A stretch of DNA of 64,000 bases from AC-32 sp963704005 (GCA_963704005.1 CAVPGJ010000005.1:62001-126000), one strand, 5' to 3'. Shown: positions 53,099 to 61,295, counted from the stretch's first letter. Notes: generated from the sequence alone by a model not told the origin. Made by a program: numbers and translations.

Positions 53099-53446
53099 GT
53101 GCGCCTGAACAGCCGCCCCGTCGTGATCGCGGCCACGGTGGTCGGCATCCTGCTCATCGCCCTCGCCGTCTACTACTGGGTCGAGCCCGCACACTCGCTG
53201 CCGTCCTGGCTGCCGGGCCACGAGGCCGGCTCGAACCACCACCACGTCAAGCACGGGATCGCCTCGTTCCTCGTCGGGCTCGCCCTGCTCGTCTTCGCCT
53301 GGTTCCAGACGGGCCCGAAGCGCGACGGCCCGCCGCCTGACTGCTCGTCGCCGCGTCGCTCATCTCCTACTGGCAGGCGATCGTGCTCGGCCTGCTCCAG
53401 GGCGTGTCCGAGCTCTTCCCGATCTCGAGCCTCGGCCACAGCGTGA
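53099..53446 (+). CDS. Small two-helix membrane protein upstream of uppP
   Basis: GTG 53099 starts MRLNSRPVVIAATVVGILLIALAVYYWVEPAHSLPSWLPGHEAG, then a His-rich turn SNHHHVKHG and a second helix ASFLVGLALLVFAWFQTGPKR. These 75-80 residues look like a real small actinobacterial membrane protein. The remaining frame to 53446 is Ser/Arg-rich and overlaps the uppP coding sequence by over 100 bp. An indel near 53335 or a normal stop at 53338-53340 in the neighbouring frame would end it properly, so the C-terminal third is doubtful. Confidence 0.6.
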   Translation: MRLNSRPVVIAATVVGILLIALAVYYWVEPAHSLPSWLPGHEAGSNHHHVKHGIASFLVGLALLVFAWFQTGPKRDGPPPDCSSPRRSSPTGRRSCSACSRACPSSSRSRASATA

Positions 53447-54216
53447 TCCTGCCGCAGCTGCTCGGCTGGAACATCCACCAGAACGACCCGTACTTCATCA
53501 CCTTCCTGGTCGCGACCCACCTGGCGACCGCGCTGGTGCTGCTCGGCTTCTTCTGGCGCGACTGGGTGCGGATCGTCAAGGGGCTCGGCCGCAGCCTGCG
53601 CGACCGCGGGATCGACCCCGCCGACACCGACGCGAAGCTCGCCTGGCTGCTGATCATCGGCACGATCCCGGCCGGGATCCTCGGGCTCCTACTCGAGCAC
53701 AAGCTCCGCCACGTGTTCGCGTCGGCCACGTCGGCGTCGATCTTCCTGATCGCGAACGGGTTCATGCTCTTCGGCGCCGAGCTCCTGCGCCGCCGCGCAC
53801 CGCAGGTCGACAAGGACGACGACGCGCGGATCGCCCGCCAGGTCGGCTGGGGAGGCGCCTTCGGCGTCGGCGCGGCCCAGGCGCTGGCGCTGATCCCCGG
53901 CTTCTCGCGCTCGGGCGCGACGATGGGCGGCGGTTTGCTCGTCGGGCTCTCGAACAAGGACGCGGCGCGGTTCGCCTTCCTGCTCGCCACGCCGATCATC
54001 GGCGCAGCCGCCCTGCTGAAGCTGCCGGACCTGGCCGGATCGCAGGGCAACGGCGTCCGCGGCCCGGCGCTCGTCGGCGCGCTCTGCTCGGCGCTGACCG
54101 CCTACCTCGCGGTGCGCTTCCTGATGCGCTTCTTCGAGACGAACACGCTGATCCCGTTCGCGGTCTACTGCGTGCTCGCCGGCACCGCGTGCACGCTCTA
54201 TTTCGCGGTGACGTAA
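53341..54216 (+). CDS. uppP: Undecaprenyl-diphosphatase (UppP/BacA)
   Basis: A membrane phosphatase of about 291 residues that recycles the undecaprenyl carrier lipid for cell-wall synthesis. Motif 1 is IVLGLLQGVSELFPISSLGHSVI with the catalytic Glu and the PISS loop; motif 2 is ALALIPGFSRSGATMGGGLL with the conserved Ser/Arg. About eight helices. Residues SYWQA before the first motif belong to the family, yet upstream of GTG 53383 only CTG at 53341 could start it, directly after an in-frame TGA. Either CTG is used or an indel hides the start. Confidence 0.88.
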   Translation: MLVAASLISYWQAIVLGLLQGVSELFPISSLGHSVILPQLLGWNIHQNDPYFITFLVATHLATALVLLGFFWRDWVRIVKGLGRSLRDRGIDPADTDAKLAWLLIIGTIPAGILGLLLEHKLRHVFASATSASIFLIANGFMLFGAELLRRRAPQVDKDDDARIARQVGWGGAFGVGAAQALALIPGFSRSGATMGGGLLVGLSNKDAARFAFLLATPIIGAAALLKLPDLAGSQGNGVRGPALVGALCSALTAYLAVRFLMRFFETNTLIPFAVYCVLAGTACTLYFAVT

Positions 54217-54303
54217 CGACTGTGTGACAGAAGGCGCACGCGCGCCCGTGGCTCCCTCTCGCCCGCCGGTATTCGTGGGCGAAACGACGAGAGGAGTCCT
54301 CAG

Positions 54304-55320
54304 ATGCACCCAGCTCGAAGACGCTTGCTGCTGCTGCTCGCCGTCGCCGTGCCGGCGCTGGCCGCCGGTGTGGCGCTCGCCGCGCACGGCTCTGCGCACA
54401 AGCGGGCCAACGGCGTCATCTACTCGTGCGTGCAGAAGTCGAACGGCCGCCTGCGCGTGGTTGCCGGCCCCGGCGCGTGCCGGCACGGCGAACAGCCGCT
54501 CTCCTGGAACTCCCACGGCCCAGCGGGAGCCCGCGGTCCCTCCGGGCCCGCCGGCGACCGTGGCCCGACCGGCCCGCAAGGGTCGCAGGGCGCGCAGGGA
54601 GCGCAGGGCACCCCCGGCGCGCGCGGAGCGACCGGAGCCGCCGGCGCCAAGGGCGCGACCGGGCCTGCCGGGCCTGCAGGGCCCGCCGGCCCCAAGATCG
54701 GCTCGCTCGACGAGCTGAACGGCTCGACCTGCCACGCGCCCGCCGGAACGGGAACGCTGGCCGTCACCTACGCAGCCGACGGAACCGCCGCGATCGCCTG
54801 CGTAACAGGCGGCGGCGGGAGCTCCGGCGACGTGAGGATCAACGAGTTCATGACCGGGACGGCGAGTGCCGCCTCGAACGAGTTCGTCGAGATCTTCAAC
54901 GCGGGCACGGGCGCGGTCGACCTGAGCGGCTACAAGCTCGTCTACCGCTCGGCCGCGGGAACGAGCGACACCAGCCTCGACACGATCCCCTCCGGCACGA
55001 CCCTCGCCGCCGGCGCCTTCTACCTGTTCGGCGGCAGTGGCTACGCCGGCCCGCCGGCCGCCGACCAGAGCTTCGGCACCGCTCTCGCGTCGACCGGAGG
55101 CGGTCTTGCGCTCCGCGACGCCTCGGGCACCATCGTCGACTCCGTCGGCTACGGCACGGCCACGAACGCCTTCGTGCGAGGCACGGCCGCGGCCGCCCCG
55201 CCGAACTCGGCTGCGCCGGGATCGAGCGACGTGCGCCTCCCCGACGGGCACGAGACGGGCGACAACTCGGCCGACTTCAGCGTCAGCACCACGCCGACGC
55301 CGAGGGCCGCGAACCACTGA
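54304..55320 (+). CDS. Secreted collagen-like protein with lamin-tail domain
   Basis: A 338-residue exported protein. Signal peptide (LLLLLAVAVPALAAGVALA), a short Cys-containing domain GVIYSCVQKSNGRLRVVAGPGACRHGEQPLSWN, about 20 Gly-X-Y triplets (residues about 72-132, GPAGARGPSGPAGDRGPTGP and so on, ending GPAGPAGPAGPK), then a lamin-tail domain from GDVRINEFMTG (EFVEIFNAGTGAVDLSGYKLVYRS, FYLFGGSGY, GLALRDASGTIVDSVGYG). The collagen stretch should trimerise and hold the C-terminal domain away from the cell. A GAGGAG ribosome site precedes ATG 54304; a CTCTCGCCC/GGGCGA hairpin lies in the 87-bp gap before it. Confidence 0.85.
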   Translation: MHPARRRLLLLLAVAVPALAAGVALAAHGSAHKRANGVIYSCVQKSNGRLRVVAGPGACRHGEQPLSWNSHGPAGARGPSGPAGDRGPTGPQGSQGAQGAQGTPGARGATGAAGAKGATGPAGPAGPAGPKIGSLDELNGSTCHAPAGTGTLAVTYAADGTAAIACVTGGGGSSGDVRINEFMTGTASAASNEFVEIFNAGTGAVDLSGYKLVYRSAAGTSDTSLDTIPSGTTLAAGAFYLFGGSGYAGPPAADQSFGTALASTGGGLALRDASGTIVDSVGYGTATNAFVRGTAAAAPPNSAAPGSSDVRLPDGHETGDNSADFSVSTTPTPRAANH

Positions 55321-55578
55321 TTCCTCCTGGATGGGCGGCGCCGGGACCGCCCTTCCAATCACTCCTAAGGGGCATGCCGGTCACGGAAACCCCGCCGATA
55401 GTGCGTGTGCGGAAACAGTTTCCGCATGGCGTAACGACAACTGCGGCGAATTGGTCTCATCGATCAGAAAACCCTCGTACGGTGCCTCTCGCCCGAGCTC
55501 ATGCTCGTGGATCCAGAGCTGGCCAGTCTGGCTCGTGAGCTCCTGCGCGAGCCCGGTGAGACCAAAGGAAAGGGGAGC
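55321..55578. other. Intergenic region with palindrome, 258 bp
   Basis: No convincing gene. It contains a GGCGGCGCCGGGACCGCC structure just after the collagen-like gene (possible terminator), the 19-bp palindrome at 55408-55426, and the leader of the Pro/Glu-rich gene ending in GGAAAGGGGAGC before ATG 55579. An in-frame ATG at 55501 could add 26 codons to that gene. Confidence 0.5.
55408..55426. promoter_or_regulatory. 19-bp perfect palindrome, candidate operator
   Basis: TGCGGAAAC - A - GTTTCCGCA, with 9-bp arms around one base, lies 153 bp before the Pro/Glu-rich protein start. Its form resembles sites of LacI-type repressors, but no such regulator is in the window. Confidence 0.5.
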
Positions 55579-56634
55579 ATGTCTGCACTTCTAGGAACGC
55601 ACGACGTCTCGGCGAGCTCGGGGATCGGCCTCGCGTTCGAGCCTCCGCTCAGCCCGCCCGTCGTGCGGGGCCCGATGGACAGCCCGATGGCGTCTTCCGC
55701 CCCGATGCCCCGGGAAGACCTGCCCACGCCTCCCCCGGCCCTCCGGCCGCCCGAGGCCCAGCAGCAGCCTGCCCCGGCCCCGGCTCCCGAGCCGGCACCC
55801 GCGCCTGCCCCCGCTCCCGCTGCACCGGAGCCCCCGGCCCAGCTCGAGCCGATCCAGGCTCCTCCCCCCGATCAGGCTCCTCCCCAGCCCGATCCCGGGC
55901 CGCTGATGGCTCCCCCGGAGCCGGCTCCCGAGCCGGCTCCGCTTCTCCAGCCCCCGGCCCCCGCGCCGGAGCCGGAGCCGGAGATCGTGGCCCCCGACCC
56001 GGTCGTGCTGCCGACGATGGCGCCGCCCGAGCCGGAGCTCCTGCCGGTCGCGGCCCCCGAGCCCGCGCCCGAGCCCGAGCCGGTCGAGGTCGCGCTGCCG
56101 GAGATCGAGCCCGTGACTCTGACTCCGCCGGCCGCGCCTGCGCCGGTCGAGGCTCCGCCTGCGGCCGAGGTCGCGCCGGAGATCGAGCCCGTGACTCTGG
56201 CTCCGCCGGCCGCGCCCGCGCCGGTCGAGGCTCCGCCTGTGGCCGAGGTCGCGCCGGAGATCGAGCCGGTCGAGCTGATGCCGATCGAGCTTCCCGCTGA
56301 CCCGTTCCTGCCCGCCCCGGCGCCGGAGCCGGAGCCGGAGCCCGAGCTCGTCGTCGAGCCGGAGCTTCCTGCCGAGCCGGCGATCGACTCCTCGATCTTC
56401 GAGCAGTTCGAGACCGCGGAGCTTCAGGGCCCGCGCGGCACGTTCAGGGTGGTCGTCCGCCTGTCCGACGGCGACGGCGTCGAGGTCGGCGAGTTCCGCG
56501 ACTTCAGCACCGCGATGGAGGGAGCGCAGGAGGTGATCGAGCAGTTCTCGAACGCGAACGGCTCGTGGCCCTTCTACGCCGGCCGCTTCATCCGGCCCGA
56601 CCTGATCGTCTCGGTCGACGTCGTCGACGGCTAG
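55579..56634 (+). CDS. Pro/Glu/Ala-rich protein with small C-terminal domain
   Basis: A 351-residue protein starting MSALLGTHDVSASSG behind an AAGGGGAGC ribosome site. No signal peptide. Residues about 45-270 are an extended Pro-Ala-Pro-Glu region (PAPAPAPEPAPAP type), containing two perfect-period 26-residue units (PEIEPVTLTPPAAPAPVEA type) and a third partial one. The last 85 residues look folded: FETAELQGPRGTFRVVVRLSDGDGVEVGEFRDFSTAMEGAQEVIEQFS to the end. Such rigid rods often span the periplasm or cell wall (TonB-like) or act as scaffold linkers; neither is shown. Its stop shares CTAG with the convergent hydrolase. Confidence 0.78.
   Translation: MSALLGTHDVSASSGIGLAFEPPLSPPVVRGPMDSPMASSAPMPREDLPTPPPALRPPEAQQQPAPAPAPEPAPAPAPAPAAPEPPAQLEPIQAPPPDQAPPQPDPGPLMAPPEPAPEPAPLLQPPAPAPEPEPEIVAPDPVVLPTMAPPEPELLPVAAPEPAPEPEPVEVALPEIEPVTLTPPAAPAPVEAPPAAEVAPEIEPVTLAPPAAPAPVEAPPVAEVAPEIEPVELMPIELPADPFLPAPAPEPEPEPELVVEPELPAEPAIDSSIFEQFETAELQGPRGTFRVVVRLSDGDGVEVGEFRDFSTAMEGAQEVIEQFSNANGSWPFYAGRFIRPDLIVSVDVVDG
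56098..56253 (+). repeat. Tandem 78-bp repeat inside the Pro/Glu-rich gene
   Basis: Two adjacent 78-bp units (56098-56175 and 56176-56253), each coding 26 residues and beginning CCGGAGATCGAGCC, with a third partial unit from 56254. Only a few bases differ between the units, so copy number may vary between strains. Confidence 0.85.
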
Positions 56635-57464
56635 CGCTCGAAACCCTCGACTCGGTCGAGGAAGGCGCCCACGGTCCGGAGGTAACGCTCCGGCTCCTCC
56701 AGGTACGCCATGTGCGCGCTGTTCTCGAACAGCACCCAATCCGAGCCTTCGATGCCGGCGTGCAGCGGCTCGACGAGCTTCGGCGTGCATTCGTCGAAGC
56801 GGCCCGAGGTGATCAGCGTCGGAATGCCGATCTCGCCGAGCCGGTCGATCACGTCCCAGCCCCTGAGCGTGCCGGTGACGGTGAACTCGTTCGGGCCCCA
56901 CATCGTCTCGTAGACCTGCGTGCCGAGCTTCGCACGCGCCCGCGCGAGGACCTCGGGCTCGGGGTCGAGCCGGCAGATGTGGCGCCGCTTGAACTCCTGC
57001 TCGGCCTGCTTCTCGTCCAGTCCGGGCGGCAGGTCGGCATGGAGCCGCAGCGTCTCCTCCGCCCAGCGCGGCGCGCTCGTCGGCGTCGAGTTGAGGATGA
57101 GGCTGCGGAGCCCGGCGGGCTTCGTGAAAGCGTATTCGAGCGCGAGCATCCCGCCCCACGACGAGCCGAACAGGTGGAGGTCGTCCAGCCCGAGCCCCTC
57201 GCGCACGCTCTGCAGCTGCTCGAGGAAAGTGTCCACCGTCCAGAGCGAAGGATCGTCGGGCCGGTCGGACTCCCCGCTCCCGAGCTGGTCGTAGAACACG
57301 ACCCGCCGCCCCTGCTCGACCAATGCGCCAAGCCCTTCGAGCGGATCGTGGCACCCACCCGGCCCGCCGTGCAGCGCCAGCAGCGGCAGCCGCCCCGGCT
57401 CGTCGCCCTCGCCGACTACGAAGGCCGCCGTCTGCCACTCCCGAAACGGGAGCGAGCGCGTCAG
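56631..57464 (-). CDS. Alpha/beta hydrolase, proline-iminopeptidase type, with CTG start
   Basis: A hydrolase of about 277 residues. N-terminal LTRSLPFREWQTAAFVVGEG, then PLLALHGGPGGCHDP (the HGGPG motif), FYDQLGSGESDRP, nucleophile Ser in LFGSSWGGMLALEYA, a late SGRFDECTPKL (Asp) and NSAHMAYLEEPERY (His), all as in the PIP family. TTG 57323 would cut off HGGPG. The only codon before the conserved start is CTG 57464, which overlaps the korB stop as CTGA in the usual coupling position. N-terminal proline release is the family activity; the real substrate is unknown. Confidence 0.8.
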   Translation of the reverse strand: MTRSLPFREWQTAAFVVGEGDEPGRLPLLALHGGPGGCHDPLEGLGALVEQGRRVVFYDQLGSGESDRPDDPSLWTVDTFLEQLQSVREGLGLDDLHLFGSSWGGMLALEYAFTKPAGLRSLILNSTPTSAPRWAEETLRLHADLPPGLDEKQAEQEFKRRHICRLDPEPEVLARARAKLGTQVYETMWGPNEFTVTGTLRGWDVIDRLGEIGIPTLITSGRFDECTPKLVEPLHAGIEGSDWVLFENSAHMAYLEEPERYLRTVGAFLDRVEGFER

Positions 57465-58477
57465 CCGATCGTCCAGGTGTCGCCGGCGGCCAGAAGACCG
57501 GCGAGGTCGCCCTCGCCTTGGTCCTCGCGCGCGTGTGCGAGCTGCTCTTCCATCAAGCGGTCGTAGACCGGGCGCTCGACGTCCCGGAAGACGCCGATCG
57601 GGGTCGGGCCGTGCGGCGTGTGCGAGAGACGCGCCAGCGCCGCGGCCAGCGAGGACGTCGGCGCTTGCTCGTCGTGGACGAGCAGCCCGTCCTCGCCGAC
57701 GTCGGCAACGTCGACGATCTCCGCCGAAGCATCGGGTAGCAGCCGCACCCCGCGCTCGTCGTCAGCACCGAAGCGGATCGGCTTGCCGTGCTCGAGCTGG
57801 ATCCGGTTCTCCTTCTGCTCGCGCACGCTGTCGAAGGCGCCGTCGTTGTAGACGTTGCAGTTCTGGTAGATCTCGACGAAGGCCGTCCCCGGGTGCGCGG
57901 CGGCGCGGCGCAACACCTCGGTCAGGTGCGAACGGTCGGTGTCGATCGAGCGCGCGACGAAGGTCGCCTCGGCGCCGAGCGCCAGCGCGACCGGGTTGAA
58001 CGGCCAGTCCAGCGAGCCCATCGGCGTCGTCTTGTTCACGGTCCCGAGCGGCGAGGTCGGCGAGTACTGCCCCTTCGTCAGCCCGTAGATCTGATTGTTG
58101 AAGAGCAGGACCTTCACGTTCACGTTCCGGCGCAGCGCGTGGATGACGTGGTTGCCGCCGATCGAGAGCGCGTCGCCGTCGCCGGTCACGACCCAGACCG
58201 AGAGGTCGGGCCGCGAGAGAGCGAGCCCGGTCGCGATCGCCGGCGCGCGCCCATGGATCGAGTGCATGCCGTAGGTCTGCATGTAGTACGGGAAGCGCGC
58301 GGCGCAGCCGATCCCGGAGATGAAGACAATCCGCTCGCGCGGCAGCCCGAGCTCGGGCATGAACTTCTGCACCGCGGCGAGGATGGCGTAGTCCCCGCAG
58401 CCCGGGCACCAGCGCACCTCCTGGTCGGAGGCGAAGTCCTTCGCCGTCAGCGCGGTCTTGCCGTTCCCCTCGGTCAC
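57461..58477 (-). CDS. korB: 2-oxoacid:ferredoxin oxidoreductase, beta subunit
   Basis: A 338-residue TPP-binding subunit. An iron-sulfur/TPP entry motif VRWCPGCGDYAILAAV, then ISGIGCAARFPYYMQTYGMHSIHGRAPAIATG, the TPP-Mg motif VTGDGDALSIGGNH and LFNNQIYGLTKGQYSPTSP are standard for 2-oxoglutarate (Kor) enzymes, which convert 2-oxoglutarate and CoA to succinyl-CoA with reduced ferredoxin. GTG 58477 overlaps the alpha-subunit stop (GTGA). It is followed, with another 4-bp overlap, by the iminopeptidase-like gene. Confidence 0.93.
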   Translation of the reverse strand: MTEGNGKTALTAKDFASDQEVRWCPGCGDYAILAAVQKFMPELGLPRERIVFISGIGCAARFPYYMQTYGMHSIHGRAPAIATGLALSRPDLSVWVVTGDGDALSIGGNHVIHALRRNVNVKVLLFNNQIYGLTKGQYSPTSPLGTVNKTTPMGSLDWPFNPVALALGAEATFVARSIDTDRSHLTEVLRRAAAHPGTAFVEIYQNCNVYNDGAFDSVREQKENRIQLEHGKPIRFGADDERGVRLLPDASAEIVDVADVGEDGLLVHDEQAPTSSLAAALARLSHTPHGPTPIGVFRDVERPVYDRLMEEQLAHAREDQGEGDLAGLLAAGDTWTIG

Positions 58478-60309
58478 AGCAACGCCTCCATCGCGTTGGC
58501 GAGCTCGCGCTGGCGCAGCGGCTGACCGCGCACCTGGTTGAAGCCGACCGCGTCGACGAGGAAATCGGCCCGGACGAGCTTCAGGAGCTGGCCGAGATTC
58601 ATCTCCGGGACGAGCACCCGATCGTACGCTCGCACGACGTCGCCCGTGTTGCGGGGGAACGGGTTGAGGTGGGTCAGGTGCGCCTGCGCGACCTTGCCGC
58701 CGCCCTTGCGCACCCGCCGCACGGCCGCGGTGATCGGCCCGTAGGTGCCGCCCCAGCCGAGGACGAGCAGCGAGGCGCCCTCGGGATCGTCGACCTCCAG
58801 CTCCGGGATGTCGGCCGCGATTCCGGCGACCTTCTGCGCGCGCAGACGAACCATGTGGTCGTGGTTGTCGGGGTCGTAGGAGACATTGCCGGTCTCGTCC
58901 TGCTTCTCGAGCCCGCCGATCCGGTGCTCGAGCCCGGGCGTGCCGGGGATCGCCCAGTCGCGCGCCAGCGTCTCGGGGTCGCGCACGTACGGGAGGAACT
59001 CGCCGTCGCGGTTCGGGCCGGTCGCGAACTCGGTCGAGATGTCGGGCAGCGACGAGGCGTCGGGGAGCAGCCATGGCTCGGAGCCGTTCGCCAGGTATGC
59101 GTCCGAGAGCAGGTAGACCGGGGTGCGGTACTTCAACGCGATCCGCGCCGCCTCGAGCGCAGCGTCGAAGCAGCCGCCCGGGGTGGACGCGGCCACCACC
59201 GGCACCGGCGACTCGGCGTTGCGGCCGAACATGACCATCAAGAGATCGGCCTGCTCCGGCTTGGTCGGCATCCCGGTCGAGGGCCCTGCGCGCTGGATGT
59301 CCAGGATCAACAGCGGCAGCTCGAGCGTGATCGCCAGGCCGACCGTCTCCGCCTTGAGCGCGATGCCGGGGCCGCTCGACGTGCAGACGCCGAGGGCGCC
59401 GCCGAAGCTGGCGCCGAGCGCCGCGCCGACGGCGGCGATCTCGTCCTCGGCCTGGAAGGTGCGGACGCCGAAGCGCTTGTGACGCGAGAGGTGCTCGAGA
59501 ATCTCCGAAGCCGGCGTGATCGGGTAGGCGCCGAGGAAGAGCGGCAGCCCGCTCTTGACGCTCGCGGCGATCAGGCCCATGCCCAGCGCCTGGTTGCCGG
59601 TGATGTTCCGGTAGGTGCCCGGCGGCAGCTGCGCGGGCGCGACCTCGTAGGAGACGACGAAGTCCTCCGAGGTCTCGCCGTAGGCCCAGCCCGCCTTGAA
59701 CGCCTTGACGTTCGCCTCCGCGATCGCGGGCTTCGCCTTGAACTTGGTCTCGAGGAAGGCGACCGTCTCCTCGGTCGGCCGGTGGTAGAGCCACGACATC
59801 AGGCCGAGCGCGAACATGTTCTTCGAGCGCTCCGCCTCGCGCTTCGAGACGTCGACGTCCTTGAGCGCCTCGAGCGTCAGCGTGGTCAGCGGCACCTCGT
59901 GCACGTGGAACTCGTCGAGCGAGCCGTCGTCGAGCGGGCTCTCTGCGTAGCCCGCCTTCTCGAGGTTCCGCTCCGTGAAGGCGTCGCGGTTGACGATCAG
60001 CGTGCCGCCCTTCGGCAGGTCGCGCAGGTTCGTCTTCAGCGCGGCCGGGTTCATCGCGACGAGGACGTCGGGCGCGTCGCCGGGCGTGAGGATGTCGTGG
60101 TCGGCGAAGTGAAGCTGGAAGCCCGAGACGCCGGGCAGCGAGCCCGCCGGCGCGCGGATCTCTGCCGGGAAGTCGGGCAGCGTCGAGAGGTCGTTGCCGA
60201 CGAGCGCCGTCTCGCTCGTGAAGCGCCCGCCGGTGAGCTGCATTCCGTCGCCGGAATCGCCGGCGAAGCGGATCGTCACCTGCTCGAGCTGCTCGACCTG
60301 CTTGGCCAT
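58474..60309 (-). CDS. korA: 2-oxoacid:ferredoxin oxidoreductase, fused gamma-alpha subunit
   Basis: A 611-residue subunit. The N-terminal gamma domain (TIRFAGDSGDGMQLTGGRFT, LPDFPAEIRAPAGSLPGVSGFQ) is fused to the alpha domain (GLPLFLGAYPITPASEILEHLS, AEDEIAAVGAALGASFGGALGVCTSSGPGIALKAE, IQRAGPSTGMPTKPEQADLL). This is the two-subunit type found in actinobacteria, used in an oxygen-tolerant 2-oxoglutarate step of the TCA cycle. ATG 60309. It begins 6 bp after the small frameshifted gene. Confidence 0.94.
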   Translation of the reverse strand: MAKQVEQLEQVTIRFAGDSGDGMQLTGGRFTSETALVGNDLSTLPDFPAEIRAPAGSLPGVSGFQLHFADHDILTPGDAPDVLVAMNPAALKTNLRDLPKGGTLIVNRDAFTERNLEKAGYAESPLDDGSLDEFHVHEVPLTTLTLEALKDVDVSKREAERSKNMFALGLMSWLYHRPTEETVAFLETKFKAKPAIAEANVKAFKAGWAYGETSEDFVVSYEVAPAQLPPGTYRNITGNQALGMGLIAASVKSGLPLFLGAYPITPASEILEHLSRHKRFGVRTFQAEDEIAAVGAALGASFGGALGVCTSSGPGIALKAETVGLAITLELPLLILDIQRAGPSTGMPTKPEQADLLMVMFGRNAESPVPVVAASTPGGCFDAALEAARIALKYRTPVYLLSDAYLANGSEPWLLPDASSLPDISTEFATGPNRDGEFLPYVRDPETLARDWAIPGTPGLEHRIGGLEKQDETGNVSYDPDNHDHMVRLRAQKVAGIAADIPELEVDDPEGASLLVLGWGGTYGPITAAVRRVRKGGGKVAQAHLTHLNPFPRNTGDVVRAYDRVLVPEMNLGQLLKLVRADFLVDAVGFNQVRGQPLRQRELANAMEALL

Positions 60310-60314
60310 TGCGC

Positions 60315-60546
60315 CTACACCGTAGCGCGGACCACGGTGATACCCCACGCTTCTCCCGCAGCGAACAGCTCGTCCGGATCGAGCTCGTCGCGCCAGCCGA
60401 GGAAGTGGCGCTCCGGGTTCGTCCTCGGTCGAGCCGTAGACGGCCAGGCGCTCGGCGCGCTCGGGCTCGCCGCCGCCTCGCTCGAGCTCCTCGAGCCGGC
60501 GCTCGGCCTCTTCGGCCGCCGGGCCTTCCGCGTATCCCTTAGGCAC
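60315..60546 (-). CDS. Small acidic protein upstream of korA, one frameshift
   Basis: GTG 60546 begins VPKGYAEGPAAEEAERRLEELE and reads to STEDEP near 60412. There the frame breaks: one extra C in ACCCGGAG; without it the text continues ERHFLGWRDELDPDELFAAG and GITVVRATV to TAG at 60315. Length is 3n+1. The corrected product is about 76 residues, highly charged, with no known domain. It overlaps the VOC gene end by 8 bp and is 5 bp from korA, so it belongs to this operon. Confidence 0.55.
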
Positions 60547-61024
60547 CGGCTTCCGCCAGGAGCGCGTCGAGGTCGAAGGGCGCGTTGACCATCGCAACGC
60601 CCTTCCCGTCAGGTGGGCGCGGCCACTCCTCCTCGGGCCTGTCGCTGTAGAGCTCGATCCCGTTCGCGTCCGGGTCGCGGAGGTAGATCGCCTCGGAGAC
60701 GCCGTGGTCGGTGGCGCCGGTGATCGGCCAGCCCGCGTCGACGAGCCGCCGCAACGCGTCGCCGAGGGTGCGCCGGTCCGGGTAGCGGATCGCGACGTGG
60801 TAGAGCCCGGTCGCCCCGGGCGGCGGCGGCGATCCGCCGCGCGACTCCCATGTGTTGAGACCGAGGTGGTGGTGGTAGCCGCCGGCCGAGATGAACGCGG
60901 CCTCGTCGCCGTGGCGCTGCATGACCTCGAAGCCGAGGATGTCGCGGTAGAACGCGAGCGAGCGGTCGATGTCCGCCACCTTCAGGTGGACGTGGCCGAT
61001 GTCGACGCCGGGGTCGATGCTCAC
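60539..61024 (-). CDS. VOC-family protein (glyoxalase/extradiol dioxygenase-like)
   Basis: A 161-residue metalloprotein with one VOC module pair: IGHVHLKVADIDRSLAFYRDILGFEVM, then GYHHHLGLNTWES, LYHVAIRYPDRRTLGDALRRL and LRDPDANGIELYSDRP. His in GHVHLKV, His in YHHHLGL and Glu in GIELYS would bind the metal, similar to CatE-type dioxygenases. GTG 61024. The substrate is unknown. It is the first gene of the kor cluster on this strand. Confidence 0.85.
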   Translation of the reverse strand: MSIDPGVDIGHVHLKVADIDRSLAFYRDILGFEVMQRHGDEAAFISAGGYHHHLGLNTWESRGGSPPPPGATGLYHVAIRYPDRRTLGDALRRLVDAGWPITGATDHGVSEAIYLRDPDANGIELYSDRPEEEWPRPPDGKGVAMVNAPFDLDALLAEAGA

Positions 61025-61090
61025 CGCCGCGACGATACCCCGAGCGCGAGCACGTGGCGCGAACGGCCTGGGCTGCCTAATGTTGTCCGA

Positions 61091-61117
61091 GGCGGGAGAG
61101 CTGCGGCCGCTCCCGCC
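61091..61117 (-). terminator. Hairpin after the 27-codon peptide gene
   Basis: GGCGGGAG (61091-61098) pairs with CTCCCGCC (61110-61117) around an 11-nt loop, 18 bp past the peptide stop on the same strand. It would end a very short peptide mRNA and separate it from the VOC gene. Confidence 0.6.
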
Positions 61118-61135
61118 CCGTTCGCAGCTGGGCCC

Positions 61136-61219
61136 TTACGGGCCCCACGGAGTCGCGCCGTTCAGGGCGGCCAGCGCGAGCAGGCCCAGAACGACCAGCA
61201 GTGCCTTGATCCTGGTCAT
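61136..61219 (-). CDS. 27-residue hydrophobic peptide, candidate signalling pro-peptide
   Basis: ATG 61219 to TAA 61136 codes MTRIKALLVVLGLLALAALN followed by GATPWGP. A full Shine-Dalgarno AAAGGAGGTG sits 7 bp before the ATG, among the best in the window, so translation is very likely. Two positive residues precede a 15-residue hydrophobic core, with a short neutral C-terminus after ALNGA, a possible signal-peptidase site. It is divergent from the HTH-TPR regulator at 61353 with back-to-back promoter motifs and has its own hairpin. It may be a small membrane peptide or an exported signal precursor. Confidence 0.65.
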   Translation of the reverse strand: MTRIKALLVVLGLLALAALNGATPWGP

Positions 61220-61295
61220 GAGGAAGCACCTCCTTTCGACGGCTGTGGGAAACCACTCCAGATGGAACGCGTACCCAAACGAGGCAGCCATTTGT

